Assembly: GCF_900111925.1 (NCBI RefSeq)
Contig: NZ_FOKA01000015.1
Coordinates: forward strand, 32,343-96,342
Source of the DNA: Cellulomonas marina
GTDB taxonomy: Bacteria; Actinomycetota; Actinomycetes; Actinomycetales; Cellulomonadaceae
Length of the DNA stretch: 64,000 bases
Direction: 5' to 3'
This document shows, piece by piece, positions 7,967-17,013 of this stretch. The notes below the pieces were generated by a model. That model saw nothing but the letters and a program-made list of their open reading frames with translations. It was not told the origin of the DNA and ran no database searches. The position numbers and the translations under genes are program-made. The number at the start of each line of letters is the position of its first letter. The stretch's first letter is position 1.

Positions 7967-9456
7967 GTGGCCGCGGGCGTCACCCTCCTCACCTACGCCG
8001 ACCGGCTCGCCGGCGACCTGGCCGAGGTGCGGGCGCTGCTCGTCGACGGCCCCCTGCGGGGGTTCGCCGGCGTGCACCTGCTGCCGTTCTTCGTCCCCTT
8101 CGACGGCGACGACACGGGCTTCGACCCCGTCGACCACGCGACGGTCGACCCGCGGCTCGGCACGTGGGCGGACGTCCGCGCGCTCGCCGACGCGGGGCTC
8201 GAGGTGACCGCGGACCTCATCGTCAACCACGTCTCCGCGCGCTCCGCGGAGTTCGTCGACTGGCTGGAGCGCGGGCCGGCCTCCCCGCACGACGGGATGT
8301 TCCTCACCTACGGCACGGTGTTCCCCGACGGCGCGCGCGAGGAGGACCTCACCGCCTTCTACCGGCCGCGCCCGGGGCTGCCCTTCACCGCCGTCCGGCG
8401 GGCGGACGGCACGCGCCGCCTGGTCTGGACCACGTTCATGCCGAGCCAGGTCGACCTCGACGTGCAGCACCCCGTCGCACGGGCCTACCTGCGCCGGGTG
8501 CTGCGCGCGCTCGCGGCCGGCGGCGTGCGGACCGTGCGCATGGACGCCGTCGGCTACGCCGTGAAGACGCCGGGCACCGACTCCTTCATGACGCCGCAGA
8601 CCCTCGCGTTCGTCGCCGAGGCCGCCGCGCTCGCGCACGACGAGGGCCTGCGCGTGCTGGTGGAGGTGCACGCCCACCACACGCAGCAGCTCGCGGTCGC
8701 GCCGCTGGTCGACCTCGTCTACGACTTCGCGCTGCCGCCGCTGCTGCTGCACGCGCTGGGCACCGGGACCGTGGACCGCCTCGACCGCTGGCTGCGGATC
8801 CGTCCGGCGAACGCCGTCACCGTGCTCGACACGCACGACGGCATCGGCGTCGTCGACGCGGGGCCGTCCGGCGACCTGCCCGGCCTGCTCGACGAGGAGG
8901 AGATGGCCGGGATCTTCGCGCGCGCCGCCGTCGCGACCGGCGGCCGCTCGGCGGCCGCGTCCGTGTGCCGGCGTTCCTGCGGCTGCCGCACCAGGTCAAC
9001 GCGACGTTCCTCGACGTGCTCGGGGGCGACGAGACCGCGTTCCTGCTGGCCCGGTGCGTGCAGGTGTTCGTGCCCGGGGAGCCGCAGCTCTACTACGTCG
9101 GCCTGCTCGGCGGGCACGACGACGTGGCCCTGCACGCGCGCACCGGCCAGGGCCGCGACCTCAACCGGCACCACTGCACGCCGGACGAGGTCGCGGCGGC
9201 CCTGACGTCCGACGTCACCCGGGCCCAGCTCGCCCTGGTGGCACTGCGCGCGCATCCGGCCTTCGACGGCACGTTCGGCTGCCGGACCACCGGCCCGTCG
9301 GGCCTCGAGCTGAGCTGGCGGTCCGGCCCGCACACGGCGGTGTGCACCGTCGACGGCACCCCGGGCGCCCCGCGCTTCCACGTCGAGGTCACCACCTCCG
9401 ACGGCACCCCGACGACGTACGCCTCCGTCGCGGACCTGGCCCGCGCCGCTCCGTAG
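7967..9456 (+). pseudogene. sucrose phosphorylase-like GH13 gene with a frameshift
   Basis: The translation follows GH13_18 sucrose phosphorylase closely from residue 1 (VTLLTYADRL, FAGVHLLPFF). It has the nucleophile Asp in RMDAVGY (about 193), the acid/base Glu in LVEVHAHH (about 233) and the transition-state Asp in LDTHDGIGV (about 291). After about position 8965 the frame turns into arginine/cysteine-rich nonsense, while frame 1 resumes the family sequence (VPAFLRLPHQVNATF, PQLYYVGLLGG, GRDLNRHH) to a TGA at 9456. This equals loss of one base between about 8935 and 8970, a run of CCGGCGGCCG-type sequence. All catalytic residues lie before the break but the C-terminal part of the fold is lost. 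It is either a real inactivation or a sequencing error. It begins 3 nt after the previous stop. Confidence 0.85.
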
Positions 9457-9512
9457 CCGACGCCGTGCTGATCGGTGGACGCGGACCCGGAGAAGATGAC
9501 AGCGTGAGCATG

Positions 9513-9526
9513 TGGCATCGATGCCA
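9513..9526. promoter_or_regulatory. LacI-type operator TGGCATCGATGCCA
   Basis: A perfect 14-bp palindrome with the central CG typical of LacI-family sites, 33 bp before the glycosidase start. Almost the same site occurs at 18106-18119 before the permease operon, and the LacI gene lies between the two operons. It very likely marks the regulon of the 14980-16038 repressor. Confidence 0.8.
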
Positions 9527-9558
9527 GACGCTCCGTACCAGATCTGAACGAGGCCCCC

Positions 9559-11493
9559 GTGCACGTGCAGCCCGGCCCCGGCACCCACCGTGACATCCAC
9601 CGTGTCACCGCCGCCGCCTACCTCCTCGAGGTGCGCGCCCACCCGCCGCGCGCGGTGCTGGCCGGCACGGACGGGCGCATCTGGGCGCACCTGAGCCTGC
9701 TCGCGTCGGTCGACCGGACGGACCTCGTCGACGAGTCGCTCGCCGTCGGGGCCCCGACCGTGCGGCAGCACGTCGTCGCGGCGGCCGCGGGCGGGCCGGG
9801 TGACGAGGACGTCGTCGACGTCGAGCTCGTCGTCGCGACGACCGCCTGGGAGCGCACGCGCGTGCGGCTGCGCTGCCACGAGGACCACCTCGTCCTCACG
9901 GTGACCGTCGAGGGACGCGGCACGCTCGCCGACGTCCGCCTGCTCGGCGGGCGGGCGGTCCTCGACACCGGTGCGTGCGGGTCCTTCCGGTCTCTGGGGG
10001 AGCACCGCTGCGTCTACGTCCCGACCCCGACGGAACCGGTGCAGGTGGTGCGCGCTGCCACCGCGGCCGCGAGCCTCGGGGTCGTCGGGGACGCCACCGC
10101 TGGGCGCCTGCACGCCGTGTTCTCCCCGCCGCCGCTGTGCCTCGTCCTCGGGCGCGCGGTGCCGGCCGGACCGACGCAGGTGCCGGTCGCCACGTCTGGG
10201 CAGGAGTGGCTGTCGGTCGGCCTCGTCGCCCCCGTCGTCGACCTGCGCCTCACGGAGCTGCGCTACGAGCCGCTCGACGACGGCTTCCACCTCGTCCTCG
10301 ACCACGACGGGCACACGCACGTCGACGGGACGTGGACGAGCCCCGAGCTGCACCTGCGGCCGGTGCCCGACCCCGTCGCGGCGCTGCGGCAGCACCGCGA
10401 GGACCACGTGGTGCGCGGGTGGGCGCCCGCCGGACCCTCGTCGCCCCCGGTGGACTGGTGGTCCGAGCCGCTGTTCTGCGGATGGGGCGCCCAGTGCGCC
10501 CGGGCCCCGCTGCCCGGCGCGCCCGCCCTCCACCCGACGACGCTCGACGCCCTCGGCCCGGAGGTGGTCCCGCCCGGGGCTGTCGTCGCGCCGGACCTGG
10601 CCCGCCAGGACGTGTACGACGAGCTCCTCGCGCACCTGGCCGCGCACGACGTCGACCCCGGCACGGTCGTCGTCGACGACCGGTGGCAGGCCGCCTACGG
10701 CACCGCCGAGCCCGACCCCGACCGGTGGCCCGACCTGCGGGGCTGGGTCGCCGGGCAGCACGCCGCCGGCCGCCGGGTGCTGCTGTGGTGGAAGGCGTGG
10801 GACCCCGAGGGGCTGCCCGTCGACGAGTGCGTCACCGACGCCCGCGGCCGGGCCGTCGCCGCCGATCCCTCGTCGCCGGCCTACGCCGCGCGCGTCCGCG
10901 CCACCGTCGCCGCGCTGCTCGGCCCCGACGGCGTCGACGCGGACGGCTTCAAGGTCGACTTCACGCAGCGGTCGCCCGCCGGGCACGGTCTGCGCCGCGC
11001 CGCCGGCGTCGGGCCCGACGCGCCGTGGGGCGTCGCCGGTCTGCACGCGCTGCTGGCGCTCCTGCACGACGCCGCGAAGGCCGCCAAACCCGACGCCCTG
11101 CTCGTCACGCACACCCCGCACCCCGGGTTCGCCGACGTGACCGACATGGTCCGGCTCAACGACGTGCTCGAGCGGGACCCCGCGGGGGCGGTCGCGCCGC
11201 TGGCCGACCAGCTCCGCGCGCGCGCCGCGGTCGTCGCCGCGGTGCTGCCGCACCACCTCGTCGACACCGACCAGTGGCCGATGCTCGACCGCGCGCAGTG
11301 GCGGGCGTACGTCGCCGCGCAGGCGGGCCTCGGTGTGCACGCGCTCTACTACGCCGAGCGCATCGACCGCTCGGGCGAGCCACTCACGGCGGACGACCTC
11401 GCGCTCGTCGCCCGGACCTGGGCGGAGTACCGGGCGTCGCGACGAGCAGCACGACCACCACGAGCAGCGGCTCCCGCCGGTGGTGCCTGGTGA
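9559..11493 (+). CDS. glycoside hydrolase, clan GH-D/GH36-like
   Basis: A 644-residue cytoplasmic-type glycosidase with an N-terminal beta-sandwich (about 1-270) and a (beta/alpha)8 domain. The segments VVVDDRWQ (substrate pocket), RVLLWWKAWDPEG and DADGFKVDFTQ, with the candidate nucleophile Asp at about 467, resemble GH36 and related clan-D enzymes (alpha-galactosidase, raffinose-type). The match is at the motif level, so the substrate is open. GTG 9559 is used. It is first in an operon with the FAD oxidoreductase (GTGA overlap) behind a LacI operator. The last 20 residues are Arg/Ala/Pro-rich and have no family match. Confidence 0.78.
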   Translation: MHVQPGPGTHRDIHRVTAAAYLLEVRAHPPRAVLAGTDGRIWAHLSLLASVDRTDLVDESLAVGAPTVRQHVVAAAAGGPGDEDVVDVELVVATTAWERTRVRLRCHEDHLVLTVTVEGRGTLADVRLLGGRAVLDTGACGSFRSLGEHRCVYVPTPTEPVQVVRAATAAASLGVVGDATAGRLHAVFSPPPLCLVLGRAVPAGPTQVPVATSGQEWLSVGLVAPVVDLRLTELRYEPLDDGFHLVLDHDGHTHVDGTWTSPELHLRPVPDPVAALRQHREDHVVRGWAPAGPSSPPVDWWSEPLFCGWGAQCARAPLPGAPALHPTTLDALGPEVVPPGAVVAPDLARQDVYDELLAHLAAHDVDPGTVVVDDRWQAAYGTAEPDPDRWPDLRGWVAGQHAAGRRVLLWWKAWDPEGLPVDECVTDARGRAVAADPSSPAYAARVRATVAALLGPDGVDADGFKVDFTQRSPAGHGLRRAAGVGPDAPWGVAGLHALLALLHDAAKAAKPDALLVTHTPHPGFADVTDMVRLNDVLERDPAGAVAPLADQLRARAAVVAAVLPHHLVDTDQWPMLDRAQWRAYVAAQAGLGVHALYYAERIDRSGEPLTADDLALVARTWAEYRASRRAARPPRAAAPAGGAW

Positions 11494-13103
11494 GCGGCGC
11501 GGCCGACGTCGCCGTCCTCGGCGCCACCGCCGCCGGCGTCTGCGCGGCCGTCGCGGCGGCGGAGGCGGGCGCGCGCGTCGTCCTCGTCGAGCCGGGCGGT
11601 CAGGTCGGCGGGATGACGTCCGGCGGGCTGGGGTACACCGACCTGGGCGACGAGCGCGTCGTCCGCGGGGCGGCCGCCCGCTTCCGCCGGGCCGTCGCCG
11701 ACCGGTACGGCGTGGCCGTCAGGCGGTGGGCCGGCCCCGAGCCGCACGTGGCCGAGGAGATCCTGCGCTCGTGGCTGGATCACCCCCGCATCGAGGTGCG
11801 CCTCGGCGAGCGCCTCGTCGGCGTGCGGCGGCAGGACGGTCGGGTGACGGCGCTGCTCGTCGAGCCGTCCGCGGGCCGCACGGGCACGGGAGCCGAACCC
11901 GTCCCGGGCGTCGGGCCGGCCGCGGGCGCGGGACCCTCCGCCCTCGAGGCGGCCGTCGTCGTCGACGCCACCTACGAGGGCGACCTCCTGGCCGCCGCCG
12001 GGGTGCCGTCCCGCACCGGCCGCGAGGACCGCGCGCTGCACGGCGAGACCCTCGCCGGGCGTCGCGAGGTCCTGCCCGGGCGGCACGCGATGCCCGCGGG
12101 CCTCTCCCCGTTCGTCGACGACCCCGCCGGCCTCGTCCCCGGGCCGGTGCTCGCAGGCGTGCGCGACGTGCCGCTCGCCGAGGTCGGCACCGGGGACGGC
12201 GGCGTCATGTCCTACGGCTACCGCGTGTGCCTCACCACCGCCGCCGACCGCCTCGACCTGGCCGACCTCGAGGTGCCGGCGTCGTACGCGAGCGACGGCC
12301 CCGCGTGGGAGCTCGGCCGGCGCCTGCTGCACCACTGGGCCCGGACCGGCACCACGCCCACGGCCGGCGAGCTGCTCGGCCTCGAGCCGAACCTGCCCGG
12401 CGGCAAGTGCGACGCGAACTCCCTCGGCCCCTTCTCCCTCAGCGTCCTCGACGGGTCCGCGTGGGCCTTCCCGGGCGCCGGGCTCGACGAGCGCGAGGCC
12501 CTGCGCGCCCACCACCGCCACCACGCGGCCGGGTTCCTGCGCTGGCTGGCCACGGACCCGCTCGTGCCCGCGTCCGTCCGCCGCGACCTGCGGCGCTGGG
12601 GCCTGCCGCACGACGAGTTCGCCGACACCGGGCACCTGCCCCACCAGCTCTACGTCCGCGAGGGGCGGCGCATGGTCGGCGCGCACGTGCTCGCCGAGCA
12701 CGACCTGCGCGCTCCCGCGCACCAGCACGACACGGTCGCGCACGGCTCCTACCACCTCGACGTCCGGGAGGTGCAGCGCACCTGGCGCTGGCTGCCCGAG
12801 CACCCGCGCCCCGTCGCCGAGGTGGTCACCGAGGGCTACTACAGCGTGGCCGTCCCGCCGTACCCCATCCCCTACCGGGCGCTCGTGCCCCGGGCCCAGG
12901 ACGCGACGAACCTCGTCGTGCCCATGTGCCTGTCCGCCTCGCACGTCGCGTTCTCGTCGGTCCGCATGGAGCCGCAGTACCAGATGCTCGGCGAGGCCGC
13001 GGGGGTGGCCGCCGCGCTGGCGGCCGCCGACGGCCGGGACGTGCAGGCCGTGGACGTCGTCGCGCTGCAGGCGGCGCTGGCCGGGCGGGGGCGGGCCGCG
13101 TGA
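11490..13103 (+). CDS. FAD-dependent oxidoreductase (FAD_oxidored family)
   Basis: A 537-residue flavoprotein. The dinucleotide-binding start DVAVLGATAAGVCAAVAAAEAG is followed by the acidic end of beta-2 (VVLVEPGGQVGGMTSGG), the hallmark of this family. Further blocks are VVVDATYEGDLLAAAGV, SYGYRVCLTT, GKCDANS and the C-terminal GEAAGVAAALA. Family members accompany glycosidases and sugar transporters in many soil bacteria, and some are thought to oxidise sugars, but their reactions are mostly unproven. It is coupled to both neighbours by GTGA overlaps. Confidence 0.85.
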   Translation: MSGAADVAVLGATAAGVCAAVAAAEAGARVVLVEPGGQVGGMTSGGLGYTDLGDERVVRGAAARFRRAVADRYGVAVRRWAGPEPHVAEEILRSWLDHPRIEVRLGERLVGVRRQDGRVTALLVEPSAGRTGTGAEPVPGVGPAAGAGPSALEAAVVVDATYEGDLLAAAGVPSRTGREDRALHGETLAGRREVLPGRHAMPAGLSPFVDDPAGLVPGPVLAGVRDVPLAEVGTGDGGVMSYGYRVCLTTAADRLDLADLEVPASYASDGPAWELGRRLLHHWARTGTTPTAGELLGLEPNLPGGKCDANSLGPFSLSVLDGSAWAFPGAGLDEREALRAHHRHHAAGFLRWLATDPLVPASVRRDLRRWGLPHDEFADTGHLPHQLYVREGRRMVGAHVLAEHDLRAPAHQHDTVAHGSYHLDVREVQRTWRWLPEHPRPVAEVVTEGYYSVAVPPYPIPYRALVPRAQDATNLVVPMCLSASHVAFSSVRMEPQYQMLGEAAGVAAALAAADGRDVQAVDVVALQAALAGRGRAA

Positions 13104-14968
13104 GCGCCGTCGTCGAGGTCGCGCCCGGGGTCTTCCGCGTCGACGACACGTGCGCGGTCTACGTGGTGCGCGCCCAGGCCCCGGACGACGAGGGCCGCCG
13201 GACGGGCGTCGCCATCGACTTCGGCTCCGGCGACGTGCTGGACGCGCTGCCGGCGATGGGCGTCGACGTCCTCACCGACGTGCTGCTGACCCACCACCAC
13301 CGCGACCAGGCCCAGGGCCTGCCGCGCGCGGTGGCCGCCGGCGTGCGCGTCCACGTCCCGCCGGTGGAGCGCGAGCTCGTCGAGGACGTGGGGGAGATGT
13401 GGCGCACCCGCACGGTCGTCAACGACTACGACCTGCGTCAGGACCGGTTCTCCCTGCTGGAGCCCGTGCCGGTCGACGACGTCGTCGCCGAGTACCGCAC
13501 CCGCACGTACGGCGCCGTGGACGTGCGGACGCTGCCCACGCCCGGGCACACCGTCGGGTCGGTGACGTACCTCGTCGAGCGCGGGGGCCGGCGCCTGGCC
13601 TTCACGGGCGACCTGGTCCACTCGCCGGGCAAGGTGTGGTCGCTGGCCGCCACGCAGTGGAGCTACACGGAGAACGAGGGGCCGGCCATGACGGTCCTGT
13701 CCTGCTACCTGCTCATGGCCGAGCACCTGGACCTCCTGCTGCCGTCGCACGGCGAGCCGATGGACGACCCGCAGCACGCGCTGGGCCTGCTGGCCACGCG
13801 GATGCGCGCCTACGTCGACTCGCGCCGCCCCCAGCCGTGGGACCTGCGCACGCGCCTCACCGAGCCCTACGCCCGCATCACCGACCACCTGCTCATCAAC
13901 CTCTCCAGCCTCTCGACGAGCTACGTGCTGGTGAGCGACGACGGCCCCGCCCTCGTCATCGACTACGGCTACGACATGACGACGGGCATCCCGTCGGGCG
14001 GCGGGCGCGCGTCCCGGCGGCCGTGGCTGGCGTCGCTGCCGGCGCTGCGGGAGCAGTTCGGCGTCACGGAGATCGAGGTCGCGCTGCCGACGCACTACCA
14101 CGACGACCACGTGGCCGGCCTGAACCTGCTGCGCGACGTGGAGGGCACGCAGGTGTGGGCGCCGGCCAACGTCGCACCGGTGCTCGAGGCGCCGATGGTC
14201 CACGACCTGCCGTGCCAGTGGTACGACCCCGTGCCGGTGGACCGCGTGCTGCCGCTGGGGGAGTCCTTCCGCTGGCGCGAGCACGAGATCACGGTGCACG
14301 ACCTGCCCGGCCACACGCTCCACCACGCGGGGTACGAGCTGCACGTGGACGGCGTGACGGTGCTGGTCACGGGGGACCTCGAGGACGGCATGGGCATCCC
14401 GGGCGTCCGGCGCGAGGTGCTCAACTACCAGTACCGCAACCTCTTCCGGGTCGACGACTACCGCGCGAGCGCCGCCCTGATCCGCCGCGTCGCGCCGGGC
14501 GTCGTGGTGACCGGGCACTGGGAGCCCCGCTGGGTCGACGAGGCGTGGCTGGACATGGTGGCCGACGCGGGCGAGGAGGTCGCCCGGCTGCACCGCGAGC
14601 TCCTGCCGCTGGACGCGCTCGACCTGCCGGCCGACTCCCAGCTCGTGCGGCTGACGCCCTACCTCTCCCGGGCGAGCGCGGGTGCGCCCGTCCGGTTCAC
14701 CGCGGCCGTGCACAACCCGTTCGACCAGGTGAGCGCCGCCCGGGTGGTCCCGGTGCTGCCACTAGGCTGGCGCGCACCCCGGGGGGAGGTCGTCGTCGAC
14801 GTCCCGGCCCGGGGGCGGTGCGACGTCGTCCTCGAGGTCGTCCCGGCGGGACCGCCGGCCCGTCGGCAGCGGCTCGCCGTCGACGTCACCCTCGGGTCGC
14901 TGCGGCTCGGCCAGCACGCGGAGGCCCTCGTCGACGTCGTCGCGGGCCCCGCCGAGGACCAGGACTGA
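13100..14968 (+). CDS. double metallo-beta-lactamase-fold protein
   Basis: A 622-residue protein with two consecutive MBL domains. Domain 1 (about 1-245) has THHHRDQ (64-70), PTPGHTVGS, FTGDLVH and PSHGEP. The usual second His of HxHxDH is Gln, so its metal site is altered. Domain 2 (about 265-510) has a canonical THYHDDH (331-337), LPGHTLHHAG, VTGDLED and TGHWEP. The last 110 residues look like a beta-sandwich (APVRFTAAVHNPFDQ...). It probably hydrolyses an ester, lactone or phosphodiester-type bond in the glycoside pathway. Substrate unknown. Third gene of the operon; the LacI gene follows after 11 nt. Confidence 0.85.
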   Translation: MSAVVEVAPGVFRVDDTCAVYVVRAQAPDDEGRRTGVAIDFGSGDVLDALPAMGVDVLTDVLLTHHHRDQAQGLPRAVAAGVRVHVPPVERELVEDVGEMWRTRTVVNDYDLRQDRFSLLEPVPVDDVVAEYRTRTYGAVDVRTLPTPGHTVGSVTYLVERGGRRLAFTGDLVHSPGKVWSLAATQWSYTENEGPAMTVLSCYLLMAEHLDLLLPSHGEPMDDPQHALGLLATRMRAYVDSRRPQPWDLRTRLTEPYARITDHLLINLSSLSTSYVLVSDDGPALVIDYGYDMTTGIPSGGGRASRRPWLASLPALREQFGVTEIEVALPTHYHDDHVAGLNLLRDVEGTQVWAPANVAPVLEAPMVHDLPCQWYDPVPVDRVLPLGESFRWREHEITVHDLPGHTLHHAGYELHVDGVTVLVTGDLEDGMGIPGVRREVLNYQYRNLFRVDDYRASAALIRRVAPGVVVTGHWEPRWVDEAWLDMVADAGEEVARLHRELLPLDALDLPADSQLVRLTPYLSRASAGAPVRFTAAVHNPFDQVSAARVVPVLPLGWRAPRGEVVVDVPARGRCDVVLEVVPAGPPARRQRLAVDVTLGSLRLGQHAEALVDVVAGPAEDQD

Positions 14969-14979
14969 GAGGCCCGGAC

Positions 14980-16038
14980 ATGGAACGCCTCACCGTCGCG
15001 CCCGACGCGCCGGACCTGCCGGCCCTGCCGCCCGGCCGCCGGGCCACCATCAAGGACGTCGCCGAGGGCGCCGCGGTCTCCCGCTCCACCGCCTCGCGCG
15101 CGCTGACCGGTCGCGGCTACGTCGCGCCGGGCGTGCGCGAGCGCGTCCGGCGCACCGCGCAGGCGCTCGGCTACGTCCCCGACGCCGGGGCCCGGAACCT
15201 GCGCCAGCAGGTGAGCCGGTCCGTCGGCGTGCTGGTCTCCGACCTGCGCAACTCCTTCTACGCGGACCTCGCGGCCGGCGTCGGCCAGCAGTCCCGGCGG
15301 CGCGGCTACGCGATGATGTTGAGCGACGACAACGGCTCGCCGGAGCGCGAGCTCGAGGCGGCGGAGGCCTTCGTCGCCCTGCGGGTGGCCGGCGTCATCC
15401 TCACACCGCTGTCCGCCGAGGTGTCGGAGTACCTGCACCGGCACCGCGTGCCCGTCGTGGAGGTGGACCGTCAGTTCTGCCCCGGCCGCTGCGACGCCGT
15501 CGTCGTCGACAACCGCGGCGCCGCGCGGCGGGTGACCGAGGGGCTGCTGGCGCAGGGGCACGTGCGCATCGCGCTGCTCATCGACGAGGCCGACTGGACG
15601 ACGGGCCGCGACCGCGCGGCGGGCTTCGCGGGCGCGGTCGACGACGCGGGCCGGCCCGTGGAGGCGTTCGTGGTGCGCGCGGGCTGGCACGTGGAGGAGG
15701 CGCGCGAGCGGGTGCGCGCGCTGCTGGAGGGGCCGTCCGCGCCCACCGCGCTGTTCGCCGCGAACAACGTCCTGGCGGAGGGGGCGTGGCGCGCCGCGCA
15801 GGACCTCGGCCGCCGCATCCCCGAGGACCTCAGCCTCGTCTCGTTCGACGACGCCGCCTGGATGAGCATGGTCGGTCCGGGCGTGACGGCCGTCGCGCAG
15901 GACGTCGTGGCGCTGGGCGAGGCGGCCGTCTCCGCGCTGTTCGAGCGCATCGACCAGGCCGACGCGCCGGCCCGCACCGTCATGCTCGCCGCCCGGGTGG
16001 CCGAGCGGGGGTCCACGGCGCCGCCGCCGGCGTCGTGA
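14980..16038 (+). CDS. LacI-family transcriptional repressor
   Basis: A 352-residue repressor. HTH and hinge at about residues 21-75 (ATIKDVAEGAAVSRSTASRA, then QALGYVPDAGARNLRQQ). The periplasmic-binding-protein-like sensor follows (SVGVLVSDLRNSFYADLAAG, VVEVDRQF, TALFAANNVLAEGA, LSLVSFDDAAW). It is the last gene of the glycosidase operon, and two near-identical LacI operators flank the locus at 9513 and 18106. It should therefore repress both the catabolic operon and the permease pair until a sugar ligand binds. Confidence 0.92.
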   Translation: MERLTVAPDAPDLPALPPGRRATIKDVAEGAAVSRSTASRALTGRGYVAPGVRERVRRTAQALGYVPDAGARNLRQQVSRSVGVLVSDLRNSFYADLAAGVGQQSRRRGYAMMLSDDNGSPERELEAAEAFVALRVAGVILTPLSAEVSEYLHRHRVPVVEVDRQFCPGRCDAVVVDNRGAARRVTEGLLAQGHVRIALLIDEADWTTGRDRAAGFAGAVDDAGRPVEAFVVRAGWHVEEARERVRALLEGPSAPTALFAANNVLAEGAWRAAQDLGRRIPEDLSLVSFDDAAWMSMVGPGVTAVAQDVVALGEAAVSALFERIDQADAPARTVMLAARVAERGSTAPPPAS

Positions 16039-16067
16039 CGGCGACGACCGGGCGTCGCCGTCACGAC
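16032..16067. terminator. bidirectional hairpin terminator
   Basis: Perfect 15-bp arms (GTCGTGACGGCGACG and its complement) around a 6-nt loop, between the convergent LacI gene and the permease operon. The left arm contains the LacI stop codon. There is no U-tract, as is common in high-GC actinobacteria. Confidence 0.75.
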
Positions 16068-16071
16068 GGGC

Positions 16072-17013
16072 TCAGCCCTTGCGGCCCTGCGTCGCGACGC
16101 CCTCGATGAAGTAGCGCTGCCCGAAGGCGAACAGCGCCAGCATCGGCAGCGTCACCAGCAGCGAGGCGACCATGACGAACTGGTAGTCGCCCTGCCCGCC
16201 GGCCGTCGGGCTGTAGCGCGTCATCGCGTACGCGATGCCCAGCGGCGCGGTGAAGTCGCTCGGCTGACCGGCGTTGAGGTAGATGAGCGCGGCCTGCAGG
16301 TTGTTCCACGACGCCTGGAACTCGAAGAGCAGGACGATGATGAACGAGGGGATCGACAGCGGCATCGCGATCTTCCAGAACAGCCGCCAGTAGGAGGCGC
16401 CGTCGATGCGCGCCGCCTCGAACAGCTCGCGCGGCAGGCCGAGGAAGAACTGCCGCTGCAGGAAGATGTAGAAGGCCGAGCCGAAGAGGTTCGCGCCGAA
16501 CAGCGGCACCCACGTGCCGAGGAACCCGAGCTCCTTCCAGATGAGGTAGATCGGGATCATCGTCACCGCGCCGGGCAGCATCATCGTCGCCAGCACGAGG
16601 CCGAAGAGGATGTTGCGCCCCGGGAAGCGGAAGTAGGCGAACCCGAAGGCGACCAGCGAGCTCGACACAGCCACCGTCACCGCCGCGAGCACCGCGATGA
16701 GGACGCTGTTGACCATCCAGCTCGTGACGGGCAGCTCGTCGAAGACCTGGACGTAGTTGCTCCAGTTGAACGTCTCCGGCCACAGCCTGTTGTCGAAGAC
16801 CTGCCCGCGGCCCTTGAGGCTCGCGGCCAGCAGCCAGACGAACGGGTAGAGGAAGAGCAGGGAGAACAGGCCGAGCAGGACGTAGACGACGACCTGGCCC
16901 GCGCGGCGACGTGAGGCCGACCCGCGGGTGCGGTCCCGGGCCGTCCGGCCGCGCGTGTCCTTCGTGGTGCCCGGGACGGGCTGGAGCGGGGTGGTGCTGC
17001 CGATGACGGCCAT
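16072..17013 (-). CDS. sugar ABC transporter permease, MalG type
   Basis: A 313-residue inner-membrane subunit with six predicted helices, the first being VVVYVLLGLFSLLFLYPFVW. The EAA loop reads EAARIDGASYWRLFWKIAMP, the surface that contacts the ATPase. It begins inside the stop of the upstream permease (TGATG, 1-nt overlap). Neither a binding protein nor an ATPase gene is adjacent; actinobacteria often use the shared ATPase MsiK. The upstream LacI operator ties it to the 9.5-16 kb catabolic operon. Confidence 0.92.
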   Translation of the reverse strand: MAVIGSTTPLQPVPGTTKDTRGRTARDRTRGSASRRRAGQVVVYVLLGLFSLLFLYPFVWLLAASLKGRGQVFDNRLWPETFNWSNYVQVFDELPVTSWMVNSVLIAVLAAVTVAVSSSLVAFGFAYFRFPGRNILFGLVLATMMLPGAVTMIPIYLIWKELGFLGTWVPLFGANLFGSAFYIFLQRQFFLGLPRELFEAARIDGASYWRLFWKIAMPLSIPSFIIVLLFEFQASWNNLQAALIYLNAGQPSDFTAPLGIAYAMTRYSPTAGGQGDYQFVMVASLLVTLPMLALFAFGQRYFIEGVATQGRKG

